Assembly (NCBI GenBank): GCA_910586595.1
Contig: CAJUJB010000004.1
Coordinates: 28,037-92,036 of the forward strand
DNA from: an uncultured Muribaculaceae bacterium
GTDB lineage: Bacteria > Bacteroidota > Bacteroidia > Bacteroidales > Muribaculaceae
DNA: 64,000 nucleotides
Direction of reading: 5' to 3'
Positions 9,075 through 17,569 of this stretch are shown here, piece after piece. The notes beneath the pieces are model-generated. The model saw nothing but the letters and a program-made list of their open reading frames with translations. It was not told the origin of the DNA and did not search any database. The position numbers and the translations under genes were made by a program. Each line of letters opens with the position of its first letter. The first letter of the stretch is position 1.

Positions 9075-12000
9075 TCATTTGCGGGCCGCCACCAGAGCCT
9101 TGCGGTGCTTGCGGCGCTGATTCTTAATTCCTCGTGCGGCAAATACGCAATAGAGTACGGGCACGAACAGAAGGGTGAGAATAGTTGAGAAGGTTAGACC
9201 ACCGATCACAGCCGTACCCATCGGGCGCCACATTTCAGCGCCCTGGCCAGATCCGACAGCCATCGGCACCATGCCGAGGATAGTGGTAAGAGTTGTCATC
9301 ACCACAGGACGGAGACGCGACTCACCGCCGTCAATCACAGCTCGGCGTATCGACATTCCTCGCTCGCGGTTAAGCGATATATAGTCGATGAGCACGATAC
9401 CGTTCTTGACCACAATACCGATAAGCATGATGGCGCCGATCATCGACATGACGTTGAGCGTATGTCCTGTGAGCCAAAGTATGATGAACACACCGGAGAA
9501 CGCAAACAGGAGTGAGGTCATGATTATACCCGGATAGGTATAGCTCTCGAACTGAGCAGCCATCACTATATATACGAGCACGATAATCAGCACGGCAAGC
9601 GTAAGGAGGTCGGTGAAGGATTCCTGCTGGTCTTCGTACGAACCGGCCAACTCGATGGCAATACCCTGCGGGAGATCCATCTTGTCGATAGCCGCCTGGG
9701 AGGCCTCGACTACCTGACTCATGGGCACATCCTGCACAAAGGTAGATACAGTGACGATACGCTCGCGGTCTTTTCGCTCGATGGTAGGCGGAGTGAATCG
9801 CTCAACCACAGTGCCGACGTCGCGGACACGCACAGCCGTGCCTGCACCATTATAGATAAGTATATTCTCAATATCAGCCAACGAAGTACGGTGCTCGGGC
9901 GCATACATCACCTTTATGTCGTATTCCTCACCATCCTCGCGGAACTGCGAGGCAAGTTGACCGTTGATTCGGTTACGCAGATAGGTTGCGGCAGTGGAGA
10001 GATTAAGACCGTATATGGCGAGTTTCTCGCGGTCGAAATCGACCTGATACTCGGGCTGATAATCGGCGCGGGAGATGATGATGTCGGCAGTTCCGGGAAT
10101 CTTGCGAAGCTCGGTCTGGAGCATGCGGGCCACTGAGTCAGTCTCCGTGAAGTCGTAGCCATAGATCTCGTAGTCGATGGTAGCCTGGCCACCCATGCCG
10201 CCACCCATGCCACCGACAGATACCTGTACCTTCTTGAACTCGGGGAACTGCTTAAGATCCTCGCGCATCAGAGCGGCAATCTCAGTTACAGTGCGGTCGC
10301 GGTCGCCGGGGTCAAGCAGGCGGATGTTCATCGACACAATGTGCGGACCATTGTCACTCAAAGAGGCGAAAGTATTATCGCTCGAAGCCGTACCTGTGGT
10401 GTAATTGAGAACCTTGATCTCCGGATATTTTTCCTGCCAGAGGCTTACAAGGCGGCTCATACTCTCCTTGGTGACCTCGACGCGTGTACCGATAGGCATC
10501 TCGAGACTCACTCGCATCTGGCCGTCGTCAGCTGTGGGGAAGAACTCCGTACCCACAGACTTCATCAGGAAAAGAGAGCCGACGAATGTGGCGATACACA
10601 GAGTGAAGGTGATGAGTTTATGGCCTACAACCCAATGAAGCAGACGGCCGTAGCCACGGTCGAAGGCATCCAGGCCGCGGTTGACCGGGGTGAAAAGCAG
10701 TGTATAAAGTTTGCCGTGATGATTAACGCGGCGAAGCAAGAGCGAGCACAGCATGGGGGTGAGCGAGAGGGCGCACACCGTAGAGATAATCATCATGATC
10801 GTCACCATCCAGCCGAGCTGACGGAAAAGCACACCGGTCATGCCCGTAACGAGCGTCAGAGGGAAGAATACGGCGATAAGCGTTAGCGTAGAGGCCACCA
10901 CCGACACAGCCACCTCATTGGTGCCGTGCACGGCCGCCTGCTTCGGGTCGGAGCCTCGCTCGATATGGGTGGTCACATTCTCCAGCACTACGATTGCGTC
11001 GTCGACAACCATACCGATCGAGATCGACAGGGCCGACAGCGACACGATGTTGAGCGTATTGCCCGTGGCGTAAAGATATATGAACGATGCGATGAGCGAG
11101 ATAGGTATGGTGATGGTGATAATCAAGGTGGCGCGCCAGCGTCCGAGGAAGAAGAACACCACGATGATTACGAAGAGTAGCGCATACATCACAGTCTCCA
11201 CCAGCGAGTCGATGGTGTTGCGGATGTTGTCGGAAGTGTCGACAATCACACCGAGCTTGACATCGGAAGGCAGTCGCTTCTGGAGCGACGGCAACATCTC
11301 GAGCACCTTATCGGAAATCTGCACGGAGTTAGCGCCGCTCTGTTTCTGGATGACGATCATGGCGCCTTGCTCACCGTTGTTGTAAGTTTCCTGCGTGCGT
11401 TCCTCAAGCGAGTCTTCAATGCGGGCCACATCGCGGAGATAAATCGTGCGGTTGCCGGAGGTTCCAACCACGATGTCGGCCATCTGGTCGGATGATGTGA
11501 ACTCGCCTTGCACACGGAGGGCATATGTCTCCGATCCTATATCGAAAGAGCCACCGGGGATATTGCGGTTTTCAGCACCGATAATTGAGCCTATCTGCTC
11601 GACAGAGAGATTGTATGCCTCCAGGCGCACCGGGTCAACATAAATGTGGATCTCGCGCTTGGGCGCACCGGAAATAGACACAGAGCCGACACCATTGATT
11701 CGGGCCAGAGGATTGGCCACAGCATCATCGAGGATTTTATACAGACCGGGCATACTCTCCGAGGCCCTCACCGACAGAATAATAATAGGAATCATGTCGG
11801 TTGAGAACTTGAAGATAATAGGGTTCTCGGCATCGTCGGGTAACATCGACGAAACCATGTCGAGTTTGTCGCGCACATCGTTGGTGAGCACATCGATGTC
11901 CTCGCCATATTCAAACTCAAGGGTAATCACAGAGATGTTCTCGCGCGACTTCGATGTGATGTGCTTGAGGTCGTTGACAGAGTTAAGTACATTCTCGAGC

Positions 12001-12197
12001 GGACGTGTCACATTCTGCTCAATATCCTGCGCACTCGCGCCCGAGTATGTGGTCATCACCATGATGGTGTTTGTCTCTATATCGGGGTAGAGGTCGATTG
12101 GTAGTTTATTAAGTGAGAACAGACCCAAGATGACCACTGCGACAAAACACAGGGTGGTCATGATAGGGCGTTTCACCGCGCTGCCGTAAAGACTCAT
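9075..12197 (-). CDS. RND multidrug efflux pump, inner-membrane subunit (HAE1/AcrB family)
   Basis: A 1040-residue proton-driven pump that would export drugs, bile-type compounds or other hydrophobic molecules from the periplasm and inner membrane through a TolC channel. Twelve membrane segments fall in the usual pattern: one near the N-terminus (TTLCFVAVVILGLFSL), six in the middle (about 335-540) and a C-terminal set (about 860-1020), with two large periplasmic loops. The proton-relay Asp pair is present in SIGMVVDDAIVVLEN on TM4. The length is typical. It is the third gene of the tolC-adaptor-pump-PII operon. The substrate cannot be read from sequence; the hydrophobic family motifs favour HAE1 over heavy-metal CzcA. 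Confidence 0.95.
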   Translation of the reverse strand: MSLYGSAVKRPIMTTLCFVAVVILGLFSLNKLPIDLYPDIETNTIMVMTTYSGASAQDIEQNVTRPLENVLNSVNDLKHITSKSRENISVITLEFEYGEDIDVLTNDVRDKLDMVSSMLPDDAENPIIFKFSTDMIPIIILSVRASESMPGLYKILDDAVANPLARINGVGSVSISGAPKREIHIYVDPVRLEAYNLSVEQIGSIIGAENRNIPGGSFDIGSETYALRVQGEFTSSDQMADIVVGTSGNRTIYLRDVARIEDSLEERTQETYNNGEQGAMIVIQKQSGANSVQISDKVLEMLPSLQKRLPSDVKLGVIVDTSDNIRNTIDSLVETVMYALLFVIIVVFFFLGRWRATLIITITIPISLIASFIYLYATGNTLNIVSLSALSISIGMVVDDAIVVLENVTTHIERGSDPKQAAVHGTNEVAVSVVASTLTLIAVFFPLTLVTGMTGVLFRQLGWMVTIMMIISTVCALSLTPMLCSLLLRRVNHHGKLYTLLFTPVNRGLDAFDRGYGRLLHWVVGHKLITFTLCIATFVGSLFLMKSVGTEFFPTADDGQMRVSLEMPIGTRVEVTKESMSRLVSLWQEKYPEIKVLNYTTGTASSDNTFASLSDNGPHIVSMNIRLLDPGDRDRTVTEIAALMREDLKQFPEFKKVQVSVGGMGGGMGGQATIDYEIYGYDFTETDSVARMLQTELRKIPGTADIIISRADYQPEYQVDFDREKLAIYGLNLSTAATYLRNRINGQLASQFREDGEEYDIKVMYAPEHRTSLADIENILIYNGAGTAVRVRDVGTVVERFTPPTIERKDRERIVTVSTFVQDVPMSQVVEASQAAIDKMDLPQGIAIELAGSYEDQQESFTDLLTLAVLIIVLVYIVMAAQFESYTYPGIIMTSLLFAFSGVFIILWLTGHTLNVMSMIGAIMLIGIVVKNGIVLIDYISLNRERGMSIRRAVIDGGESRLRPVVMTTLTTILGMVPMAVGSGQGAEMWRPMGTAVIGGLTFSTILTLLFVPVLYCVFAARGIKNQRRKHRKALVAARK

Positions 12198-12250
12198 TTA
12201 TGGATATATTAGTAGGTGGATAAGAGAACTAAAGAAATAATTGAGAGGTA

Positions 12251-13267
12251 TTACTGACGGTGTACGTCTACGGTCACGCCATCGGCGAGACGGGTCTGGC
12301 CGGTAATAACCACAGTGTCGCCATCGGCTATGCCATCGAGCAACTCGTAGGCGTCATCGAGGCGTTGGCCAAGCTGTACTTTCTGATAGGAGACACGGTC
12401 GCCACGCAGAACATATACATACTTATTGCCTGAGCCGGTCTGCTTCACTACGGCACGGTCGGGCACGACCACATTCTGCTGTGCACCGAGGTCAATGTCG
12501 ACGCGGGCAAACATGCCGGGCTTTATACGCTCACCGGCATTGGGAATACGCACTTCGACTGGGAATGTGCGCGAGGCGGCATCAACGGTAGGATAGACTC
12601 TCTGCACCTTCGCTGAAAATTCTTCGCCGGGGAAGGCATCAAAAGCTACAGTTACAGGCATGCCAGCCGAGATGGTGGCCAGGTCGTTCTCACTTATATT
12701 GATCATCACTTTAACCACCGGAGCAAGCTGACCTACCGACAGGACGGGCATCGTACCGGTCATGTCGCCGGGATCATAATTGCGGGCTGTCACCACACCG
12801 GTAATCGGCGAGCGAAGCACGGTATTCTCCATCATGTTGTCGTACTGCGAACGTGCGGCGTCGAGCTGTGCCTTAAGCTGATCGACGGCCTGCTGTGTGC
12901 CGGCACCGATTTCAAGGAGCTGAACGGCGCGGTTGTATTCGCGCTCAATCTGCTCGAGGTTGATGCGGAGCTGGTCACTGCTTGACGAATCGAGCACCAC
13001 GAGTTCCTGACCGGCACGTACACGGTCGCCAACTTCCACATTGATGCGCTTGATACGATTTGGAGTGGCAGGCGAGATATTGTTGAGGTTCTCAGCCTCT
13101 ACATTGGCTGTATACTCCTTTTTCTGGGGCACTTCCACCCGGTGGGCAACATCGACAGTAACTATAGGCAGCTCCTCGACAATCTCAACAGTTTTGTCTT
13201 CCTTGCCACCGCAGGCTGCCACGAGAGCCGATCCGGCTAATAAAACGAGAATATGACTGGATTTCAT
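12251..13267 (-). CDS. RND efflux periplasmic adaptor lipoprotein (MFP/AcrA family)
   Basis: A 338-residue membrane-fusion protein that would link the RND pump to the outer-membrane channel. The signal peptide ends in a lipobox, SALVAAC, giving lipidation at Cys19. A biotinyl-lipoyl half precedes the coiled-coil hairpin (about 95-140), which is followed by the second lipoyl strand set LRSPITGVVTARNYDPG and then the beta-barrel and membrane-proximal domains (VYPTVDAASRTFPVEVRI). It lies 17 bp after tolC and 53 bp before the pump gene, on the same strand. Confidence 0.94.
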   Translation of the reverse strand: MKSSHILVLLAGSALVAACGGKEDKTVEIVEELPIVTVDVAHRVEVPQKKEYTANVEAENLNNISPATPNRIKRINVEVGDRVRAGQELVVLDSSSSDQLRINLEQIEREYNRAVQLLEIGAGTQQAVDQLKAQLDAARSQYDNMMENTVLRSPITGVVTARNYDPGDMTGTMPVLSVGQLAPVVKVMINISENDLATISAGMPVTVAFDAFPGEEFSAKVQRVYPTVDAASRTFPVEVRIPNAGERIKPGMFARVDIDLGAQQNVVVPDRAVVKQTGSGNKYVYVLRGDRVSYQKVQLGQRLDDAYELLDGIADGDTVVITGQTRLADGVTVDVHRQ

Positions 13268-13284
13268 TATAGAATTGTATGATT

Positions 13285-14694
13285 TTACTGATTGGAATAT
13301 TGATCGATAGGTGCCGTGCCCTGAAGGAGCTCAAGTTCGCTGCCGGCAACCAGATAATTATATATCGCTTGATAATAGGCGAGTCGTGCCCTGGTAAGCG
13401 CGAGCTCGGAGTCGCGTAGGTCGAGGTAACTTGCGGCACCGATTTCAAAGCTTCGCTCCATGATTGAATGAGCCCTGTCGGCTTCGCGGACACTCTCGCT
13501 ACAAGAGGCGATCTGCTTGACATTCACCTTGATATTATCAATTGCCAGATCGACCTGCATGGCAACACTGCGCTCAAGGTTCTCACGCTGGAGGCGAAGC
13601 TCCTCAGCCTGGATGGCCGTCTGCTTAACCCTGTTATAGCGCTGGCCTCCCTGGAAAATAGGCACCGACAGCGTAAGGCCTATGGCCGAGTATGGGCTCC
13701 ATCGGAAATTCTTGAATGGAGAGCCGTTGCTCATCGATGTCCAATTGTAATTGGCTGTGAATGCCAGCGTGGGAGAGAAGGCAAGTTTCTGTATCGAGAG
13801 ATTTTTTTCAAGTATGGTTGAATCGTAATCGAGAAGGCGAAGGTCGGCATTGCCAGAATAGTCATTGCGGAGTGCTGAGATGGTCTGCTCATACATATTT
13901 TCCTCATAGTTAGACAGGCAATCGCTCACCGTAAAGTCGAACGAAGAATCCACCCCCATGAGAATCTGGAGTTGCAGGCGAGCCTGCTTGATGGCTATAT
14001 CGCTCTGAAGCAACTCGGGCTCTACATTCTTCATCGCCACAGACGTACGCAGCACGTCATAGTCGGAGGCAGCCCCTACGGCATACTGCTTGGAGTAGAT
14101 TTCATATGTCAGTGCCGCCATATCGTAACTCTCCTGAATCACCTTGCGGGAGTCTTCGGCCAGCAGAAGTGTATAATAGGCACTCTTGACCTGATTGACC
14201 AGCTGCTGGCGACTTTGCCGTGAGGCTTCGACACTACGCAGAATCTGGCTGTCGCTTAATGAAATGCTCTTCCATAGCTGAGGCGCTATAAGGGGAAGTG
14301 ACCCTTGGAAGCCCAGTGAGTAGGAGTTGTCGAGACCCACCTTTATACCTCCGTCAGAACCACCCGAACGTGCTTGGCCGGCGGCATCAGCAGTCTCATC
14401 TGACGACCCACCGCCGAAATCGCCGAAGCCATCCATATTCATATACATGACCTGCTTGGCAACCATACGGTTGTACGACGCACCGAAGTCAATTGTCGGC
14501 AGCAGCTGACCGATAATCTCTTTCTTGGAATAATCAAGCCGCTCTACCTCAAGATCGGCAACCCTTACGGTTGGATTCTCGCTCAATGCTATTTTCAGGC
14601 AGTCATCAAGACTAAGGGCAGGTGGAGTCTGCGCCGCGGAGCCAAAACTGAGGAGCATAACTGCCGTCAGTCCGGCCAGGTGTCGTAATTTCAT
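13285..14694 (-). CDS. TolC-family outer-membrane efflux channel
   Basis: A 469-residue outer-membrane factor completing the tripartite RND pump. A clear signal peptide (MKLRHLAGLTAVMLLSFGSAAQ) fixes the start at 14694; an upstream in-frame ATG at 14763 would lie above the promoter. The body shows the duplicated TolC pattern of long helices, with a first OEP repeat from LSLDDCLKIALSENPTV and a second after about residue 270. A Gly/Ser/Asp-rich insert (GFGDFGGGSSDETADAAGQ region, about 85-115) sits where a surface loop is expected. First gene of the operon. Confidence 0.93.
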   Translation of the reverse strand: MKLRHLAGLTAVMLLSFGSAAQTPPALSLDDCLKIALSENPTVRVADLEVERLDYSKKEIIGQLLPTIDFGASYNRMVAKQVMYMNMDGFGDFGGGSSDETADAAGQARSGGSDGGIKVGLDNSYSLGFQGSLPLIAPQLWKSISLSDSQILRSVEASRQSRQQLVNQVKSAYYTLLLAEDSRKVIQESYDMAALTYEIYSKQYAVGAASDYDVLRTSVAMKNVEPELLQSDIAIKQARLQLQILMGVDSSFDFTVSDCLSNYEENMYEQTISALRNDYSGNADLRLLDYDSTILEKNLSIQKLAFSPTLAFTANYNWTSMSNGSPFKNFRWSPYSAIGLTLSVPIFQGGQRYNRVKQTAIQAEELRLQRENLERSVAMQVDLAIDNIKVNVKQIASCSESVREADRAHSIMERSFEIGAASYLDLRDSELALTRARLAYYQAIYNYLVAGSELELLQGTAPIDQYSNQ

Positions 14695-14739
14695 ATAAAC
14701 GGGTAGAAATATATGTTTGTGGTTTAGTAAATCCGGACG

Positions 14740-14771
14740 CAAAGTTATAGTTTTGTGGCGCATTATTCAAA
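14740..14771 (-). promoter_or_regulatory. Promoter of the RND efflux operon
   Basis: On the minus strand, -33 TTTG (plus CAAA, 14768-14771) and -7 TAACTTTG (plus CAAAGTTA, 14740-14747) are separated by exactly 20 bp, the Bacteroidota primary-sigma arrangement. The 5' leader would be about 40 nt. Confidence 0.75.
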
Positions 14772-14849
14772 TTTTACGTTACGTCATGTCCAAATTTTCG
14801 ACTTTCTCCCCAAAAACACCGACCTTTTTACCTCATTTAAATTTTACGA

Positions 14850-14881
14850 TTTGCGGAGGTGGGCGAAAATGAGTAATTTCG
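14850..14881 (+). promoter_or_regulatory. recR promoter, probably producing a leaderless mRNA
   Basis: TTTG (14850-14853), a 20-bp spacer, then TAATTTCG (14874-14881), one mismatch from TAnnTTTG. The box ends 5 nt before the ATG at 14887, so transcription would begin at or next to the start codon. An alternative ATG at 14869 lies between the two promoter boxes and cannot be on this transcript. Confidence 0.6.
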
Positions 14882-14886
14882 CACTT

Positions 14887-15507
14887 ATGGAACAGGAATT
14901 TTCGTCCACACTTCTTGAAAATGCCGTCAACTCCCTCTCCCGTCTTCCGGGAGTCGGGCGCAAGACGGCATTAAGATTTGCCTTGCATCTTCTCCGTCGC
15001 CCAGAAGATGAGGCAGCCGGAATCGGCGAGGCCATTATCAATCTCCGCAAAGGCATACGCTATTGCAGCATGTGCCACAACATCAGTGAGCAGGAGATAT
15101 GCCCGATCTGCTCGTCTTCGCAGCGCCAGCGCAATGTGCTATGCGTGGTTGAAAATGTCAAAGACGTGATGAGCGTCGAGAACACACGGCAGTATTTCGG
15201 CCTCTACCACGTGCTGGGAGGTCTGATTTCGCCAGTCGATGGCATCGGCCCAGACTGTCTTGAGATAGCCTCCCTGGCTGAGCGCGTGGCCGCAGGCGGA
15301 ATCGACGAAGTAATACTTGCAACCGGCGCGACCGTCGAGGCCGACACCACCAATTTCTACATATACCGGCTACTATCCAGAGTATCGCCCGACCTGAAAA
15401 TAACCCAGCTCGCCCGCGGAGTATCGGTAGGCGACGAACTCGAATATACCGATGAGATTACTCTCGGCCGCTCAATATCGGGTCGTACTCCATTCTCTTT
15501 AGGATGA
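14887..15507 (+). CDS. recR: Recombination mediator RecR
   Basis: A 206-residue RecR, part of RecFOR-dependent loading of RecA on gapped DNA. It has the N-terminal helix-hairpin-helix (SLSRLPGVGRKTALRFALHLL), the four-Cys zinc site (CSMCHNISEQEICPIC), the TOPRIM domain starting LCVVENVKD, and the C-terminal HLGGLISP- and LARGVSVGDELEYTD-type motifs (here VLGGLISPVDG). The start at 14887 reproduces the usual Bacteroidales N-terminus (MxQxxxSxLLExA) and fits the promoter. Another ATG at 14869 has a Shine-Dalgarno-like GGAGG 8 nt upstream, but lies inside the promoter. Confidence 0.95.
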   Translation: MEQEFSSTLLENAVNSLSRLPGVGRKTALRFALHLLRRPEDEAAGIGEAIINLRKGIRYCSMCHNISEQEICPICSSSQRQRNVLCVVENVKDVMSVENTRQYFGLYHVLGGLISPVDGIGPDCLEIASLAERVAAGGIDEVILATGATVEADTTNFYIYRLLSRVSPDLKITQLARGVSVGDELEYTDEITLGRSISGRTPFSLG

Positions 15508-15520
15508 TAAACATAATTAT

Positions 15521-16042
15521 ATGAAGCTCTCCAACTCAAAAATCATACTGCGGGCCGTAGAGCCCGCCGACCTCGATTTCCTATTCATGCTCGAGACCCT
15601 GCCGGAAGCCGCCAACAACGGTTTCTCAACTGCTCCGCCGAGCCGCCAGATGCTCTGGGAATATATAGAGAATTATACTGCCGATATATTCGCGGCTAAA
15701 CAACTCCGCCTTATAATCTGCGATGCGGCCAGCGGGGAGCGAGTAGGTACGATAGATATATCTGATTTCGACCCACGCGACCGTCGCGGCTTTGTAGGGG
15801 TAATAGTAGCCGAGCCATACAGGCGGCAAGGATACGCCTTGGCTGCCCTGACCTGCCTATGCGAATACGCATCATCGACTCTTGGCATGCACCAGCTGTG
15901 TGCAATTGTGGCCAGCGACAACGATGCGTCGCGGCATCTCTTCGCCGGTGCAACTTTCAAACCGGCAGGACGGCTGCGGTCGTGGTTGCGGCGCGGCTCG
16001 CAATATGCTGATGCGCTCATCTTCCAGAAACTATTCGCATAG
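15521..16042 (+). CDS. GNAT-family N-acetyltransferase (RimJ/RimL-like)
   Basis: A 173-residue acetyl-CoA-dependent acetyltransferase. The GNAT core is visible: a substrate-side N-terminal half (LRAVEPADLDFLFMLE), strand 4 with VGVIVAEPYRRQGYALAAL holding the RxxGxA pyrophosphate-binding loop, and the LGMHQLCAIVASDNDASRHLF helix typical of RimJ/RimL or SpeG relatives. The terminal LRSWLRRGSQYADALIFQKL matches this subgroup. It starts 13 bp after recR, so the two probably share a transcript, and ends at a strong terminator. The acceptor substrate is unknown. Confidence 0.87.
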   Translation: MKLSNSKIILRAVEPADLDFLFMLETLPEAANNGFSTAPPSRQMLWEYIENYTADIFAAKQLRLIICDAASGERVGTIDISDFDPRDRRGFVGVIVAEPYRRQGYALAALTCLCEYASSTLGMHQLCAIVASDNDASRHLFAGATFKPAGRLRSWLRRGSQYADALIFQKLFA

Positions 16043-16060
16043 CATTACAGCATACAGCAC

Positions 16061-16097
16061 AAAGAGAAGGCCCCCGATTGGCGGAGGCCTTCTCTTT
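16061..16097 (+). terminator. Rho-independent terminator of recR-GNAT
   Basis: Perfect 12-bp arms AAAGAGAAGGCC (16061-16072) and GGCCTTCTCTTT (16086-16097), followed by TATTTATTTTAT. It separates the + strand pair from the convergent OmpA gene. Confidence 0.85.
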
Positions 16098-16120
16098 TAT
16101 TTATTTTATAGTGTCAAGCT

Positions 16121-17326
16121 TTATTGAGCTACATTGAAGATTACGATACGGTTCCAGTTGTTGACGTCGTAGGGCTGTACATCCGAGCCTTCTGCGCTGA
16201 TGGCGAGACGGTCGGGATTGATGCCGTATTTATTTACGAGGGCGTCATAGACAGCCTGTGCGCGGCGTTTCGAGAGACCCATGTTGTAGGAAGAAGTACC
16301 GGTGTCTTTGTCGGCATAACCTACGATTGCCACATTCTGCTCGGGATTCTCTTTCATCCACTGTGCGATATTGAATACGTTGACCATTTCAACATCGGTA
16401 ATCTTGGCAGAGTTGAGCGAGAAACGAACGGTTGCCATGAGAGGAGCGGCTTCAACCACCGTTGTTTCGGTAGCTACAACCTCGGGGCAAGGCAGCTGAG
16501 CCTCAGCAGTTGCGAGGGCGGCAGCGGTAGTTGCGAGAGCTCCACGGAGATCGTTGACCTGATTGTTGAGGTTGTCGATGTATCCCAGATAATCGCAAGG
16601 ATTATATGACTTGTAGTCACGGCCACCGAATGTGATTGCGAAACCACCGTTTACAGTGACGTTGATGTCAACTGGGCGTCCGTAAGCGATATTGTTGAAG
16701 TTATCGCCATAGAATCCGGCGCGGCCTTCTGCGAAGAAGTCAACATACTTGCAGAGACGGAAGCGGAGCTGGATACCGGCAGATACGGGAAGTGTCCATG
16801 AATTGGTCTTGTCACCGCCATGACGGCTTGCGATGTCACCGACGGGCTCGAAATCCCATGCATATGTACCGCCGAGACCAACGAAAGGAATGATAGAGAA
16901 TACGCGGTGACTGTTAACACCACCGAGGGAGTTGAACATATCCCACATGAAGTCGAGGTTGGCGTTCACATATTTGAAGCGGCGCATGCCCTGATCTTCA
17001 AAATGGAGAGGGCCGCCATTGAAGGCGAGACGCCATCCCATGTAGGGTGAGAACCATTTACCGAAGCCAACGTTGTAATTCACTGTGAAGTGACTCTCGC
17101 GGTTGCCTTCTTTATTGCGGCCTTCGAAGAAAGGTACCGCAGCACCGGCTCCGAACTGAATAAACCAATTGTCGTGTTTATCCACATAGTAATGAGTCTT
17201 GCACGGAACATCGGTAACGACTGCAGTTTCTTCTACGACTACAGTTTCGTCCTGTGCTTTTGCTTCAAACGCGGGCACCAAAAGGGCGCAGCAAGCAGCA
17301 GTGGTGAATAAAGCTTTTGTTTTCAT
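16121..17326 (-). CDS. OmpA-family outer-membrane protein
   Basis: A 401-residue envelope protein. The signal peptide (MKTKALFTTAACCALLVPAFEAKAQ) fixes the start at 17326; an in-frame ATG at 17419 adds a non-signal lead. Residues about 45-255 form an outer-membrane beta-barrel with alternating aromatic strands (YVDKHDNWFIQFGAGAAVPFF, FFAEGRAGFYGDN). A coiled-coil linker follows (YLGYIDNLNNQVNDLRGAL). The C-terminal OmpA/MotB peptidoglycan-binding domain (about 290-401) includes ATVRFSLNSAKI, VGYADKDTGTSSYNMGLSKRRAQAV and a conserved NR near the end. It would tether the outer membrane to peptidoglycan. A leader of roughly 100 nt or more is likely, with a weak -7-like TACTTTCA at 17440-17447. 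Confidence 0.92.
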   Translation of the reverse strand: MKTKALFTTAACCALLVPAFEAKAQDETVVVEETAVVTDVPCKTHYYVDKHDNWFIQFGAGAAVPFFEGRNKEGNRESHFTVNYNVGFGKWFSPYMGWRLAFNGGPLHFEDQGMRRFKYVNANLDFMWDMFNSLGGVNSHRVFSIIPFVGLGGTYAWDFEPVGDIASRHGGDKTNSWTLPVSAGIQLRFRLCKYVDFFAEGRAGFYGDNFNNIAYGRPVDINVTVNGGFAITFGGRDYKSYNPCDYLGYIDNLNNQVNDLRGALATTAAALATAEAQLPCPEVVATETTVVEAAPLMATVRFSLNSAKITDVEMVNVFNIAQWMKENPEQNVAIVGYADKDTGTSSYNMGLSKRRAQAVYDALVNKYGINPDRLAISAEGSDVQPYDVNNWNRIVIFNVAQ

Positions 17327-17513
17327 TTTGGGTAAGAGTAGTTTTGTTAGACTTGAATTTCTTTCTCGATGACCGGAGAATGAGTTGAAACGTGTACCCT
17401 CGTTTTTCTCCGGAACCACTATCCTGCTGGGTGGCGGTTTGAAAGTATAACAAGGGCGTTTTAAAGTTTGTTCAACCTTGCGTTAAAAATTGGTTAGCTG
17501 AGACGCGAAAATA

Positions 17514-17540
17514 AATGGCACATCGTAAAGACATGCCATT
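17514..17540 (-). terminator. Terminator of the DUF4421-like gene
   Basis: Arms AATGGCA (17514-17520) and TGCCATT (17534-17540). Read on the minus strand, the second arm is followed by TATTTTC, a U-rich tail. Confidence 0.55.
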
Positions 17541-17569
17541 ATCGTAATCTTAAAATTCCAAGAAAAATT

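Noticed and set aside
10341..10886. Plus-strand ORF of 181 codons within the RND pump gene
   Set aside because: It lies antisense to a well-supported pump; the product is low-complexity and charged, with no recognisable domain. It follows from codon bias of the real gene.
14755..14886. Upstream starts for recR at 14755 and 14869
   Set aside because: The ATG at 14755 and the frame after it cross a region used by the divergent promoter. The ATG at 14869 has a GGAGG upstream but sits between the -33 and -7 boxes. Family length supports 14887.
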